Shown here piece by piece: positions 18,397 to 28,097 of a stretch of DNA of 64,000 bases. Source of the DNA: Vibrio neonatus (lineage in GTDB: Bacteria; Pseudomonadota; Gammaproteobacteria; Enterobacterales; Vibrionaceae); contig NZ_AP024885.1 in the NCBI RefSeq assembly GCF_024346975.1, positions 1,178,001 to 1,242,000 on the forward strand. The letters are read 5' to 3'. The first letter of the stretch is position 1; each line of letters begins with the position of its first letter. The position numbers and the translations under genes are program-made. The notes under the pieces were generated by a model that searched no databases, had not been told where the DNA came from, and was given only the letters and a program-made list of their open reading frames with translations.

Positions 18397-19586
18397 TATA
18401 CGTCTCCTCTTTCTTTCAAAATATCGTATACAGTGAAAATGTCTTTATCGCCACGGCCAGAAAGGTTGACGACTAACAGTTGCTCTTTTTCTGGCTCATC
18501 GTGCGCCATTTTTAATGCGTAAGCTAGAGCATGAGCAGATTCAAGAGCAGGGATGATGCCTTCTTTACGTGCAAGGATTTGGAATGCTTCTAACGCTTCA
18601 TCATCGGTCGCGGCGCCGTATTGTGCGCGGCCAATAGCATTAAGGTGGGCGTGTTGTGGGCCTACCGATGGGAAATCAAGACCGGCTGAAATAGAATAAG
18701 ACTCTTCAATTTGGCCGTCAGTGTCTTGCATCAATGGCGATTTCATACCAAAGAAAATACCTAGCTTACCGTGTTTAAGCGGCGCGCCATGCATATCTGT
18801 GTCTAAGCCTTTACCTGCTGGCTCAACACCAATAAGGCGTACGTCTTTCTCTTCGATGAAGTCAGCAAACATACCAATGGCATTTGAACCGCCACCGACA
18901 CAAGCGATAACTGCATCAGGTAGTCGACCTTCGCGCGCTAGGATTTGATGTTTGGTTTCTTCACCAATCATGTGTTGGAATTCACGAACAATAGTCGGGA
19001 ATGGGTGAGGGCCTGCGGCAGTACCAAGTAGGTAGTGGGCATCTTCATAGCTTGCAGACCAGTCACGTAGTGCTTCGTTACAGGCATCTTTTAGCGTTGC
19101 TGAACCTGAATGGACAGGAATCACTTCAGCACCCATTAAACGCATGCGAAATACGTTCGGGCTTTGACGTTCCACATCTTTTGCGCCCATGTAAATGCGA
19201 CATTTTAGACCCAGTAGAGCACACGCAAGAGCGGATGCTACGCCGTGTTGACCCGCACCAGTTTCGGCGATGATTTCCGTTTTACCCATGCGTTTTGCTA
19301 GTAATGCTTGACCTAACACTTGGTTGGTTTTGTGCGCGCCGCCGTGCAGAAGATCTTCACGTTTTAGGTATAACTTGGTTTTGGTGCCTTTAGTCAGGTT
19401 ACGAGTTAACGTAAGCGCGGTAGGGCGACCTGCATACTCTTGTAGTAAGTGCATGAATTCGGCGCGAAATTCAGGATCAGCCTGCGCGTCGATAAAAGCT
19501 TGTTCTAGTTGGTCAAGTGCTGGAACGAGGATTTGCGGAACGTATTGTCCACCGAACTCTCCAAAGTAGGCATCAAGTTTTGCCAT
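18396..19586 (-). CDS. trpB: tryptophan synthase beta subunit
   Basis: This 396-residue PLP enzyme joins indole and serine into tryptophan. The PLP lysine is K86 in GGAHKTNQ; the phosphate-binding loop is [11 protein letters not shown] 13-bp hairpin lies between the trpCF stop and the ribosome-binding site. The stop overlaps the trpA start by one base. Confidence 0.96.
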   Translation of the reverse strand: MAKLDAYFGEFGGQYVPQILVPALDQLEQAFIDAQADPEFRAEFMHLLQEYAGRPTALTLTRNLTKGTKTKLYLKREDLLHGGAHKTNQVLGQALLAKRMGKTEIIAETGAGQHGVASALACALLGLKCRIYMGAKDVERQSPNVFRMRLMGAEVIPVHSGSATLKDACNEALRDWSASYEDAHYLLGTAAGPHPFPTIVREFQHMIGEETKHQILAREGRLPDAVIACVGGGSNAIGMFADFIEEKDVRLIGVEPAGKGLDTDMHGAPLKHGKLGIFFGMKSPLMQDTDGQIEESYSISAGLDFPSVGPQHAHLNAIGRAQYGAATDDEALEAFQILARKEGIIPALESAHALAYALKMAHDEPEKEQLLVVNLSGRGDKDIFTVYDILKERGDV

Positions 19587-19609
19587 GATTTTTTCCTTAA
19601 ATTTTTTGT

Positions 19610-19638
19610 CATTCCTTCCCTACACTAGGGAAGGAATG
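19610..19638 (-). promoter_or_regulatory. intercistronic hairpin trpCF/trpB
   Basis: A 13-bp perfect inverted repeat (CATTCCTTCCCTA, loop CAC, complement) sits 23 bases before the trpB start. There is no T run, so it is more likely an mRNA-processing or stability element than a terminator. Confidence 0.6.
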
Positions 19639-19642
19639 TGAA

Positions 19643-21034
19643 TCAATAGTGTCTGATCGCAGCAAAAGCTTGTGCTAGCTTTTCACGAGATTTTTTACCA
19701 GGTTCGGTTTCTACACCAGAGTTTAGGTCAAGCCCTAGACAGCCCAGTTTAGATGCTTGCGCAATATTGTCAGCATTTAAACCGCCTGCCAGCATGACAT
19801 TCTGATCGTTAATCTTAGACCAATCGAAAGTTTGCCCTGTGCCACCACTTTGAGTCTGTGTTTTAGAATCTAAAAGGTGACGGTCAACATTGCCAATAAA
19901 TGCAGGTACTTCATCTAATACGCCGTAGGCTTTCCAGATTTCAGTATCACTTGGCAGTTGTTGGCGCAGCTTAGTAATAAAGTCTTCATCTTCATCACCG
20001 TGCAATTGCACAGCGTGCAGTGAAAGAGATTGTGCGACTTGGCTGATATAGTCCGCGCTTTGATTTTGGAATACACCGACATAGCGAAGGGGTGCTCCGC
20101 TCATGGTTAAGCGCGCTGTTTCTTGGTCTACTTTACGCTTTGATTTTTCCGCAAAGATAAGACCGCCATAAATTGCACCCGCATTATAAGCTTTTAGCGC
20201 ATCGTCAGCATGGGTAAGACCGCAAACCTTGTTTTCACCAAGCAGTACTTTACGTACCGCAAGCTCTAGGTTGTCTTCGGACATCAGTGAACTGCCGATA
20301 AGAAAACCGTTCGCATATTGGCATAGATCTCGAACTTGCTGGTGGTTGTAAATACCCGATTCAGAAATCACGGTAGTACCTTTTGGCAGTTTCGGCGCAA
20401 GCGCTTTAGTGCGGTTAAGGTCAATGGTGAGATCGCGAAGGTTACGGTTATTGATGCCGACTACTTTTGCTTGCAGTTTGATAGCGCGTTGCAGTTCGTC
20501 TTCGTTGCTTACTTCTGTAAGTACGCCCATATTCAGTGCGTGGGCTATCTTTGCCAGTGCTTGATATTCTTCATCGTTTAGCACAGACAACATCAGCAAA
20601 ATAGCATCAGCTTGGTAATGACGGGCTAGATACACCTGATACGGCGAAATCATGAAGTCTTTACACAAAATAGGCTGGGTGGTTTGCTTTTTCACTTGCG
20701 GTAAAAAATCAAAGCTACCTTGGAAGTATTTTTCGTCCGTTAAGACAGAAATGGCACTGGCATGGTTTTTATACACAGAGGCAATGTAATCAAGGTCGAA
20801 TACGTCACGAATCAAGCCTTTAGACGGTGATGCTTTTTTACATTCCAGAATAAACGCAGTGTTGTCACCCGATAGTGCATCGTAAAAGCTACGATCAGAG
20901 GGCTGTAGCGAGTCTTTAAAGGTTTCCAAAGGTTGCGATTTCTCGCGCTCTTCTACCCAGATATCTTTGTCGGCAACAATTTTTGCCAGCACTTGAGCCA
21001 TATCTTTATTATGTTGGGAAATATGTTCTGACAT
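19643..21034 (-). CDS. trpCF: bifunctional indole-3-glycerol-phosphate synthase / phosphoribosylanthranilate isomerase
   Basis: A 463-residue fusion of two TIM barrels that carry out consecutive steps of tryptophan synthesis. The N-terminal half (about 1-255) is TrpC: FILECKKASPSKGLIR, ILCKDFMI, VGINNRNL, VISESGI. The C-terminal half is TrpF: VCGLTHADDAL, VQLHGDED, LAGGLNADN, GLDLNSGVE. This fusion is typical of enteric bacteria and vibrios. Three bases separate it from trpD. Confidence 0.95.
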   Translation of the reverse strand: MSEHISQHNKDMAQVLAKIVADKDIWVEEREKSQPLETFKDSLQPSDRSFYDALSGDNTAFILECKKASPSKGLIRDVFDLDYIASVYKNHASAISVLTDEKYFQGSFDFLPQVKKQTTQPILCKDFMISPYQVYLARHYQADAILLMLSVLNDEEYQALAKIAHALNMGVLTEVSNEDELQRAIKLQAKVVGINNRNLRDLTIDLNRTKALAPKLPKGTTVISESGIYNHQQVRDLCQYANGFLIGSSLMSEDNLELAVRKVLLGENKVCGLTHADDALKAYNAGAIYGGLIFAEKSKRKVDQETARLTMSGAPLRYVGVFQNQSADYISQVAQSLSLHAVQLHGDEDEDFITKLRQQLPSDTEIWKAYGVLDEVPAFIGNVDRHLLDSKTQTQSGGTGQTFDWSKINDQNVMLAGGLNADNIAQASKLGCLGLDLNSGVETEPGKKSREKLAQAFAAIRHY

Positions 21035-21036
21035 GA

Positions 21037-22035
21037 TTAACCTCTAGCCGCCAGTTGTTCTACAAGTTGATACGCCTTACCACTGCGCATAGCAGCAATC
21101 GCTTGTTGGGCATTGGCTTTTAGGTCTTCATGACCAAACAGTTTCATTAGCAGTGCAACGTTAGCCGCGACCGCAGATTCTTGAGCTTCTGTGCCTTTAC
21201 CTGAAAGTAGGTTAGTCACAATCGTGCGGTTTTCTTCTGGAGTGCCGCCTTTTAGCGCTTCAAGTGGGTGCGAATTCAGACCAAAATCTTCAGCGGTTAA
21301 GGTGTAGTGTTCAATCTTGCCCTCTTTGATTTCGGCAACCACAGTTTTGCCGTGAATAGCCACTTCATCAAGGCCACTACCGTGAACGACAGCGGCGCGT
21401 TTCATGTTCATTTTTTGCATGGTTTGCGCAATAGGGGCAACAAGGCTTTCGTCATACACACCCATCAGTTCGATATTTGGACGAGCTGGGTTTATCAGTG
21501 GGCCAAGAATGTTGAAAATAGTGCGGGTCTTTAACGCCTGACGCACTGGCATCGCATGGCGCACGCCTTGGTGATATTGCGGCGCAAATAAGAAGGCCAC
21601 GCCAATTTCATCAACGGCTTTGGCGGTATCTTGCGCGCTCATCGCAAGGTTAATGCCAAAAGAATCCAACAGATCAGAAGATCCAGATTTGCTAGAAACG
21701 CCGCGGTTACCGTGCTTAGCTACTTTTAGTCCAACCGCTGCCGCGACAAATGCCGCAGTAGTAGAAATATTAAAGGTGTTTGAACCATCGCCGCCGGTGC
21801 CAACGATGTCAGCAAAATCGTAATCAGGACGAGGGAAGGGCTGTGCATTGGCAAGCAGCGCTTTTGCTGCACCAGCGATTTCTTCTGGAGTTTCACCTTT
21901 GATTTTTAATGCAGTCAGCGCTGAACTTAAAACGATAGGTTCAACTTCACCTTTAATGATTTGATCAAACAAGGTTTGGCTTTGTGTTTCGCTCAATGAC
22001 TCTTGGCGATAAAGCTGTTCTAAAATAGTGTGCAT
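21037..22035 (-). CDS. trpD: anthranilate phosphoribosyltransferase
   Basis: A 332-residue enzyme that joins anthranilate to PRPP. Motifs: DIVGTGGDGSNTFNISTT (pyrophosphate loop), KHGNRGVSSKSGSSDLLDSFG, and LGPLINPA. It is separate from trpG, unlike the fused TrpGD of E. coli, as is usual in Vibrio. Confidence 0.95.
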   Translation of the reverse strand: MHTILEQLYRQESLSETQSQTLFDQIIKGEVEPIVLSSALTALKIKGETPEEIAGAAKALLANAQPFPRPDYDFADIVGTGGDGSNTFNISTTAAFVAAAVGLKVAKHGNRGVSSKSGSSDLLDSFGINLAMSAQDTAKAVDEIGVAFLFAPQYHQGVRHAMPVRQALKTRTIFNILGPLINPARPNIELMGVYDESLVAPIAQTMQKMNMKRAAVVHGSGLDEVAIHGKTVVAEIKEGKIEHYTLTAEDFGLNSHPLEALKGGTPEENRTIVTNLLSGKGTEAQESAVAANVALLMKLFGHEDLKANAQQAIAAMRSGKAYQLVEQLAARG

Positions 22036-22047
22036 CGTTCTTCCTTG

Positions 22048-22650
22048 TTACTGTTGCTGTGCAATGTCGTTAGACTGCAAAGCCCACTCAATTGAATTGG
22101 CTAACAGTGTGGCACCGTAAGTCGTCATGATTGACTCAGGGTGGAACTGAAAACCGCAAACTTTGTCTTGTTCGTGCACCACTGACATAACCAAATCATC
22201 GACTTGAGCGGTGATGGTTAGCTCGTCAGTGACTTTGGTTGCCACTAGCGAGTGGTAACGGGCAATGGCAAACGGTGAAGGTAAGCCTTGGTAGGTAGCG
22301 TGGTTATTGTGCTCCATCATCGACACTTTACCGTGGATGATTTCCCCTGCGCCTGCCACCGTGCCGCCGTACGCTTCAACAATGGCTTGATGACCTAAAC
22401 AAATGCCAATCATCGGCACTTTGCCTTTAAAGCGCTGAATGATGCTTGGCATATTGCCGGCTTCGCTTGGCGCGCCCGGCCCCGGTGATAGAACAATCAC
22501 AGGGTTTGGTAATTGGTTTAATGTGCTTTCTAGGACATCAATATCGATTTGGTTACGATAAACGGTCACTTCGTGTCCTAGGGTACGAAACTGATCAACT
22601 AGGTTGTAGGTGAAAGAATCGAAGTTATCAATAAATAAAATATTAGCCAT
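22048..22650 (-). CDS. trpG: anthranilate synthase glutamine amidotransferase component
   Basis: A 200-residue class I glutamine amidotransferase supplying ammonia to TrpE. The nucleophile is C84 in MIGICLGHQAI; the His-Glu of the triad is in GFQFHPESI. The start overlaps the end of trpE by eight bases. Confidence 0.95.
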   Translation of the reverse strand: MANILFIDNFDSFTYNLVDQFRTLGHEVTVYRNQIDIDVLESTLNQLPNPVIVLSPGPGAPSEAGNMPSIIQRFKGKVPMIGICLGHQAIVEAYGGTVAGAGEIIHGKVSMMEHNNHATYQGLPSPFAIARYHSLVATKVTDELTITAQVDDLVMSVVHEQDKVCGFQFHPESIMTTYGATLLANSIEWALQSNDIAQQQ

Positions 22651-24220
22651 GCTTCACCTCAGTATGTGCCGCTTGAATTGCACTGATTACCGCTTGTGCT
22701 TTACCGCGTGTTTCGTCGGCTTCTGCTTGTGGGTCGGAGTCAAATACCACGCCAGCGCCGGCTTGAACTTTGGCAATGCCGTTTTCGACATACGCTGAGC
22801 GAATCACAATACAAGTATCCAAATCGCCGTGTCCGGTCATGTAACCGACTGCGCCGCCGTAAGTGCCACGGCGTTGTTGTTCAACGTCACGGATTAATTG
22901 CATCGCGCGAATTTTTGGTGCGCCAGTTAAGGTACCCATATTCATCGAGGCTTGGTAGGCGTGCAGTGAATCTAAGTCTTCACGCAATTGACCCACCACG
23001 CGAGAAACCAAGTGCATTACGTGACTGTAGCGATCCACTTTCAGTAAGTCGGCAACGTGACGACTGCCTGCTTGGGAAATTCGAGCAACGTCGTTACGTG
23101 CTAAATCCACCAGCATCATGTGTTCGGCGTTTTCTTTACGATCTAAACGCAGTTCTAATTCGATGCGGCTATCAAGGTCGAAGTTAATGCTACCATCGGC
23201 GTTTTTGCCGCGACGGCGGGTGCCTGCGATAGGGTAGATTTCCACTTGATTGGTTTGAGTTTCGTATTTAAGCGCACTTTCTGGTGAGGCGCCAAACAGA
23301 GTAAAGAGCTCATCTTGCATGTAGAACATGTAAGGGCTTGGGTTACTTTTCTTCAAATGCTTATAAGCGGCTAATGACGATGGACATGGCAGAGAAAAGT
23401 AGCGAGATGGCACCACTTGGAATACATCACCGCGAATCACAAATTCTTTAAGATCGCGCACCGTTTGGCAGAACTCTTCATCACTGACACTGACTGATAC
23501 ATCGCAGCTTTCTAGTTTTACCGCGCTTGGCGCAGGTTGAACTTGCTTCATTTCAGTTTCAATGGTTTGTAGTCGATTATCTAGCGTGGCGCGCGTTTCG
23601 GTGTTGGCATCAAATAAGCTGCCAAATAGGTGCGCTTGCTGCTGCTGATGGTCAACCACAATGAGTGTTTCAGCTACATAGAATACATAGTCTGGACATT
23701 GGCTGTTGATTTCGGCTTGACCAAGAGGTTCAAAGTTTGCCACTAGGTCGTAAGCAAATAAGCCACCAATGAATAATGCCATCGGGTCATGGTCGGCGCA
23801 GTTATAGCTTTGCTTGATGATACGAAGCATATCAAATGACGATGGTTGGCGAAGACGGCTGTCTTCATCAAGATTATCGTCAGGAGCGTTAAAGTTAACG
23901 ACTAATTTGCTGTCGCTATTTTCAGTAATAAAATCGGGGTTTAGATTAGATACAAGGCGAGCAAGCAAGGCTTGACCATTGTCAGAGTTTGCCGTTAGGA
24001 CTACTTGGTGGCCACGGCACTCAATACGCATAGCGGCATCGACCAGTAATAGACTTTTTAAGTTTTCTTTTGATTCAACTTCGGCTGATTCAAGAAGAAG
24101 GGTGTCGGTCTTATCTTTACACAGGTGGTGGAATAATTCCGTTGGATCTTGGGTATAGAAGACATCACGTTGCAATACTTCTAACTGGCCTTGTGCGGTC
24201 AGGTTAATGGTCTTGTTCAC
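22643..24220 (-). CDS. trpE: anthranilate synthase component I
   Basis: Converts chorismate to anthranilate using ammonia from TrpG; the first and feedback-inhibited step of the pathway. Chorismate-binding signatures are GDVFQVVPSRYF, IAGTRRRG, ELRLDRKENAEHMMLVDLARND (key residues) and GTLTGAPKIRAM near the C-terminus; LLLESAE near the N-terminus belongs to the Trp-binding feedback site. The start is placed at GTG 24220 (VNKTINLT): a near-perfect AAGGAGGT precedes it, and the N-terminus then matches other Vibrio TrpE. An in-frame ATG at 24253 is less likely. Confidence 0.93.
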   Translation of the reverse strand: MNKTINLTAQGQLEVLQRDVFYTQDPTELFHHLCKDKTDTLLLESAEVESKENLKSLLLVDAAMRIECRGHQVVLTANSDNGQALLARLVSNLNPDFITENSDSKLVVNFNAPDDNLDEDSRLRQPSSFDMLRIIKQSYNCADHDPMALFIGGLFAYDLVANFEPLGQAEINSQCPDYVFYVAETLIVVDHQQQQAHLFGSLFDANTETRATLDNRLQTIETEMKQVQPAPSAVKLESCDVSVSVSDEEFCQTVRDLKEFVIRGDVFQVVPSRYFSLPCPSSLAAYKHLKKSNPSPYMFYMQDELFTLFGASPESALKYETQTNQVEIYPIAGTRRRGKNADGSINFDLDSRIELELRLDRKENAEHMMLVDLARNDVARISQAGSRHVADLLKVDRYSHVMHLVSRVVGQLREDLDSLHAYQASMNMGTLTGAPKIRAMQLIRDVEQQRRGTYGGAVGYMTGHGDLDTCIVIRSAYVENGIAKVQAGAGVVFDSDPQAEADETRGKAQAVISAIQAAHTEVKHG

Positions 24221-24372
24221 AAGACCTCCTTGTAAGCTTTTGGTTCTTAGCATCACATACTCTCATATTCTGTTGTTTCACCCAAAAGTGATTGTGTAAA
24301 ACTAGGTCAAAATTTGCGCAATCAACACAATATTCAATGTGTTTGTAATGGTTTAGATTGTTCAAAAAGACA

Positions 24373-24403
24373 TAAAAAAAGCTCGCAGACTAATGCGAGC
24401 TTT
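24373..24403 (-). terminator. trp attenuator terminator
   Basis: Read on the minus strand: stem AGCTCGCA / TGCGAGCT (extended to ten pairs with AAA/TTT), loop of six, then seven T. It lies between the leader peptide and trpE. The leader end at 24432-24438 carries GCGAGCT, which can pair with the terminator's first arm to form the antiterminator. Confidence 0.9.
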
Positions 24404-24429
24404 CGAGTTTGTTTAGATACACTCAATAT

Positions 24430-24543
24430 TTAGCTCGCTCTAAGAGAGAACCACCAACGCCACTGTCCAGATACCGCGCATGCACAAACTCTACCGATTT
24501 CGGTACAGATTGGCTGAGGCTGTTGTATCATGACTGTATTCAT
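24430..24543 (-). CDS. trpL: trp operon leader peptide TrpL
   Basis: A 37-codon ORF between the trp promoter and attenuator that contains three Trp codons close together (QWRWWF) ten codons before the stop. Ribosome stalling at these codons when charged tRNA-Trp is scarce would leave GCGAGCT near the stop codon free to pair with the attenuator arm. The first ATG is at 24543; a second in-frame ATG at 24531 gives a 33-residue peptide. No strong ribosome-binding site is visible. Longer than the 14-residue E. coli leader but with the same logic. Confidence 0.85.
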   Translation of the reverse strand: MNTVMIQQPQPICTEIGRVCACAVSGQWRWWFSLRAS

Positions 24544-24577
24544 AGCGATTTGCTAAACACCTTTAAATAATCTAGGT

Positions 24578-24595
24578 GTACTAGTTAACTAGTAC
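24578..24595. promoter_or_regulatory. TrpR operator
   Basis: The perfect 18-bp palindrome GTACTAGTTAACTAGTAC has the core CTAGTTAACTAG of the E. coli trp operator. It encloses the -10 element of the trp promoter, so bound Trp-repressor would exclude RNA polymerase. Confidence 0.93.
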
Positions 24596-24611
24596 AGCGA
24601 AGGAAAGTCAA
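24583..24611 (-). promoter_or_regulatory. trp operon promoter
   Basis: On the minus strand, TTGACT (24606-24611) and TTAACT (24583-24588) are separated by exactly 17 bases; the -10 is inside the operator, as in E. coli. The -35 lies only seven bases upstream of the rnm start codon on the other strand. Confidence 0.9.
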
Positions 24612-24618
24612 GCCTTTT

Positions 24619-25482
24619 ATGATATTTGATCTACATTCTCATACCACTGCCTCTGATGGCCGTTTTACTCCTCAAGATCTGCTGGAACGTGCTATTGAGC
24701 ATAGGGTTGGCGTACTTGCTATTACCGACCACGATACCGTTGATGGTATTGAGCCTGCGCTGGACTATATTCAAAGCCAGCAGCTTGATATTCAACTGGT
24801 TACGGGGATTGAGATCTCCACCCTTTGGTCAAATAAAGACATTCATATTGTGGGGTTAAATCTCGATATTCACCATCCACAGTTACGAGCGCTTATCGAG
24901 GCGCAACAAACAAGGCGTATCGAGCGTTCAGAGCTGATTGCTTATCGCTTATCTAAGCATTTAAAAGTTGACCCGTTACCAGAGGTGAAGGCGATTGCAA
25001 ATGGAGCACCGGTAACGCGCGCGCATTTTGCTAAATGGCTGGTGGACAATGGGCATGCCAAAAACATGCAGCAGGTATTTAAACGCTTTTTAACCCGCGA
25101 TAAACCGGGTTACGTGCCACCAATATGGTGTTCTATGGCTGAAGCAGTGCAGGTGATACATAGCGCAGGCGGGGTGGCGGTATTAGCGCATCCGGGGCGT
25201 TATGATTTAACCGCCAAATGGCTAAAAAGACTGCTGGCGGCATTTGTGGAAGCCAACGGCGATGCCATGGAAATTTCTTTGCCACAACAAAGTCAACAAG
25301 AGCGACGCAACTTAGCGGATTATGCGATACAATACGGTTTATTAGCTTCCTTAGGTTCTGATTTTCATTATCCTTCACCGTGGATGGAACTAGGGAGGAA
25401 CTTGTGGCTACCTGGCGGTGTAACGCCGGTATGGGAACAATGGCCACAATTTTCGGACGTGAATACTAATCCGGATAAGTAA
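24619..25482 (+). CDS. rnm: PHP-domain RNase AM (YciV)
   Basis: A 287-residue PHP phosphoesterase equivalent to E. coli YciV/RNase AM, a 5'-3' exonuclease that trims 5' ends of rRNAs. The metal-binding motifs are [11 protein letters not shown] at the N-terminus, [26 protein letters not shown] and LGSDFHYP at the C-terminus. It is divergent from the trp operon, with which it shares a control region that includes the TrpR operator. The ATG at 24619 is preceded by AAGGAAAG. Confidence 0.9.
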   Translation: MIFDLHSHTTASDGRFTPQDLLERAIEHRVGVLAITDHDTVDGIEPALDYIQSQQLDIQLVTGIEISTLWSNKDIHIVGLNLDIHHPQLRALIEAQQTRRIERSELIAYRLSKHLKVDPLPEVKAIANGAPVTRAHFAKWLVDNGHAKNMQQVFKRFLTRDKPGYVPPIWCSMAEAVQVIHSAGGVAVLAHPGRYDLTAKWLKRLLAAFVEANGDAMEISLPQQSQQERRNLADYAIQYGLLASLGSDFHYPSPWMELGRNLWLPGGVTPVWEQWPQFSDVNTNPDK

Positions 25483-25627
25483 ATGTTCAGCCTTAGAACA
25501 CCTTATGTTGTATACGCAAATGGTGTTTTAAGTGTCAATGCGTCGTCAAGTAGTCAGCATGAGCCATTACTTATTTGGATTGATATATAACGTCGCTTCA
25601 ACAGATGTTTGCTCATAAGGAGATATA

Positions 25628-26248
25628 ATGAGTCAATATTTTTATATACATCCCGATAACCCGCAAAGCCGATTAATTAACCAAGCTGCGACGATCATTC
25701 GTAATGGCGGCGTGGTGGTGTATCCAACCGATTCTGGATATGCGTTGGGATGCCAGCTAGAGAATAAATCAGCGCTAGAGCGTGTGTGTCGCATTCGTAA
25801 AATCTGCGATCACCATAACTTTACTTTGTTGTGCCGCGATCTTTCTGAGCTGTCTTCTTATGCTCGCGTTGACAATGTGGCGTTTCGCCTACTTAAAAAC
25901 AACACACCCGGCGCGTATACCTTTATTTTTAAAGGGACTAAAGAAGTGCCTCGTCGCTTAATGAACGCTAAACGAAAAACCATCGGTATTCGTGTTCCAG
26001 ACAATAATATTGCTTTGGATTTGTTAGCTGCATTAGGCGAACCTATGATGTCGACTACGTTGATTTTGCCAGGTAATGATGTGACAGAATCTGATCCTGA
26101 AGAGATTCGCGACAAATTAGAAAACGTGGTGGATTTGATCATTAACGGCGGTTACTTAGGTGAACAGCCAACCACAGTGATCGATTTTAGTGAAGACGAT
26201 CCGGTTATCCTTCGTCGCGGAGCAGGGGACACCACTCCATTTGAGTAA
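25628..26248 (+). CDS. yciO: YciO family Sua5/YrdC-type protein
   Basis: A 206-residue YrdC-fold protein. The Sua5/YrdC/YciO signature is visible: GGVVVYPTDSGYALGC, RKICDHHNFTLLCRDL, GAYTFIFKG, TIGIRVPD, and TTVIDFSED. TsaC/Sua5 members make threonylcarbamoyl-AMP for the t6A modification of tRNA; YciO is the paralogue and its own activity is less clear. AAGGAGATATA is an excellent ribosome-binding site for the ATG at 25628. Confidence 0.9.
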   Translation: MSQYFYIHPDNPQSRLINQAATIIRNGGVVVYPTDSGYALGCQLENKSALERVCRIRKICDHHNFTLLCRDLSELSSYARVDNVAFRLLKNNTPGAYTFIFKGTKEVPRRLMNAKRKTIGIRVPDNNIALDLLAALGEPMMSTTLILPGNDVTESDPEEIRDKLENVVDLIINGGYLGEQPTTVIDFSEDDPVILRRGAGDTTPFE

Positions 26249-26418
26249 TACCGCGTTATTTTGCTTGAATGTGTTAGGTCACGAATAAACGTGAAGTAAT
26301 AGTAAAATGGGCTAAATACTGGATGATTTTTCAGTCGGTTTTTGCGATAATACGCGACCGCAATTTTGCGGACGACTACTTCATCCGACGTCTGAGAAGA
26401 CGACACTAAGGTAACTAA

Positions 26419-27309
26419 ATGAGCGAAAAACTACAGAAAATTTTAGCACGCGCTGGCCATGGGTCTCGCCGCGAACTTGAAAGTTTAATTAAATCAGGTC
26501 GCGTTAGCGTTAACGGCCAAGTGGCAACGTTAGGCGTACGCTTAGAAGATGACACAGCGGTTGTCCGCATTGATGGTCATCAGGTTTCAATTAAAGCTCC
26601 TGAAGAAGTCGTATGTCGCGTTCTTGCTTATTACAAGCCAGAAGGTGAATTATGTACTCGTCACGATCCAGAAGGTCGTCGTACTGTATTTGACCGTCTA
26701 CCTAAGATCAACGGTGCACGTTGGATCTCAGTAGGCCGTTTGGATGCCAACACTTCTGGTCTGCTACTGTTCACTACCGATGGTGAACTTGCTAACCGCT
26801 TAATGCACCCAAGCCGTCAAGTAGAACGTGAATACTTAGTACGAGTGTTTGGTGAAGTGAACGAGCAAAAAGTGAAGAACCTTGCAAAAGGCGTTCAACT
26901 TGAAGATGGTATGGCTCGTTTCGAAGACATCGTTTACGCGGGTGGCGAAGGCATGAACCACACGTTCTACGTTGTGATCAACGAAGGTCGTAACCGTGAA
27001 GTTCGTCGCTTGTGGGAATCACAAGATACAACAGTAAGCCGTCTAAAACGTGTTCGCTACGGTGATATCTTCCTTGAGAAGAAACTGCCTCGCGGGGGAT
27101 GGATGGAAATGAACCTGAAACAGGTGAACTATCTACGTGAATTGGTTGAACTAGCACCAGAAAAAACAACGGTCATCGACGAGCGCAACACTTCTCGTAA
27201 CCGTGAACGCTCTCGTTCACAAAAGATCCGTCGTGCAGTTCGTCGCCACGAAGAACGCATCACCACTACAGGTCCTGCAAAACGCAAGCCTAAAAAAGCT
27301 CGCAAATAG
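26419..27309 (+). CDS. rluB: 23S rRNA pseudouridine(2605) synthase RluB
   Basis: A 296-residue enzyme: N-terminal S4 RNA-binding domain (about 1-60, [19 protein letters not shown]), then an RsuA-type catalytic domain with the nucleophilic D109 in [16 protein letters not shown] and the [12 protein letters not shown] segment. A basic tail of about 45 residues ([17 protein letters not shown]) is typical of RluB. Same neighbours (rnm, yciO, trp) as in E. coli. Confidence 0.93.
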   Translation: MSEKLQKILARAGHGSRRELESLIKSGRVSVNGQVATLGVRLEDDTAVVRIDGHQVSIKAPEEVVCRVLAYYKPEGELCTRHDPEGRRTVFDRLPKINGARWISVGRLDANTSGLLLFTTDGELANRLMHPSRQVEREYLVRVFGEVNEQKVKNLAKGVQLEDGMARFEDIVYAGGEGMNHTFYVVINEGRNREVRRLWESQDTTVSRLKRVRYGDIFLEKKLPRGGWMEMNLKQVNYLRELVELAPEKTTVIDERNTSRNRERSRSQKIRRAVRRHEERITTTGPAKRKPKKARK

Positions 27310-27314
27310 TTTTT

Positions 27315-27377
27315 AAGTGCGGGGTCAGGTCTTGAAATTTGCATGCAAATTTCAAGACCTGACCCCGCACTTTTTCT
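27315..27377 (+). repeat. 58-bp perfect palindrome (REP-like), also rluB terminator
   Basis: From 27315 to 27372 the sequence is an uninterrupted palindrome with no loop bases, centred on GCATGC at 27341-27346; each arm contains GGGGTCAGGTCTTG. It begins five bases after the rluB stop and is followed by TTTTTC, so it can end rluB transcription. The form is that of palindromic REP-type units mobilised by REP-associated tyrosine transposases; no such transposase gene is in the window. Confidence 0.8.
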
Positions 27378-27947
27378 TTATTTACCTAGCATACGGGTAA
27401 TGGTTTTGTCTTTGTCGATCACGTGGTGTTTGATAGCGCCGACGACGTGAAGTACAAACACAGCTATGATGATATTGACCGCGCTATGATGCATTGTGCT
27501 GGCTATTTCTTGTAGCCATTCAATTTTGTCGCCTTTACTGATAATTTCCCAACCAAAAATATCTACCGCACGACCACCTGCAGCACTCATTACGACACCT
27601 GAAATTGGCATGATGAGGGTAGCTAACATTAGAATTCCGTGTACTGCATGGGCGATTTTTTCTTGCCACTCTGGGCTAGTACCTAAACTTGGAAGCTTTC
27701 CTTCTTTCAAGCGCCACGCAACTCTCAATACCGCCACAATAAGAATTAATGCTCCAATTGACTTGTGATAGCCCATTAGAAAAGATTTATCTGGCCCTCT
27801 CTCCATTTCAGCTAAGATCATGCCAACAATAAATACGCCCACAAAGCTAAGGCCTGTCAACCAATGCATTACGATGGTCATAAAGGACAGTTTTTCCGAT
27901 GTGGAGGGTGTAGATGAGTTAGAGGACATAGACAAATCAGAAGACAT
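27378..27947 (-). CDS. cytochrome b561-family membrane protein
   Basis: A 189-residue di-haem cytochrome b561 of the bacterial type. Four membrane helices are visible with candidate haem His residues in MTIVMHWLTGL, GYHKSIGALIL, KIAHAVHGILM and MHHSAVNIIIAVFVLHVVGAIKHHV. Members such as CybB oxidise ubiquinol or handle superoxide in the inner membrane. The Ser/Thr-rich first 15 residues look non-conserved. No partner gene adjoins it. Confidence 0.88.
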   Translation of the reverse strand: MSSDLSMSSNSSTPSTSEKLSFMTIVMHWLTGLSFVGVFIVGMILAEMERGPDKSFLMGYHKSIGALILIVAVLRVAWRLKEGKLPSLGTSPEWQEKIAHAVHGILMLATLIMPISGVVMSAAGGRAVDIFGWEIISKGDKIEWLQEIASTMHHSAVNIIIAVFVLHVVGAIKHHVIDKDKTITRMLGK

Positions 27948-28097
27948 AGATTAATACCGCGTTAATAAATAAGTGGCGCTATTATCTATGAAGTAAATTA
28001 AACTAACATGTCATTTACTGTAAAGTAACGTAAATATTTGATGTCGCGCTAAATTATTGATATTGAAAACTTAATTGCAACGAAAGCTGAGGGAAGT

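Noticed and set aside
22696..23187. 163-residue plus-strand ORF inside trpE
   Set aside because: Antisense to a well-conserved coding region, with Arg-rich low-quality translation and no ribosome-binding site.
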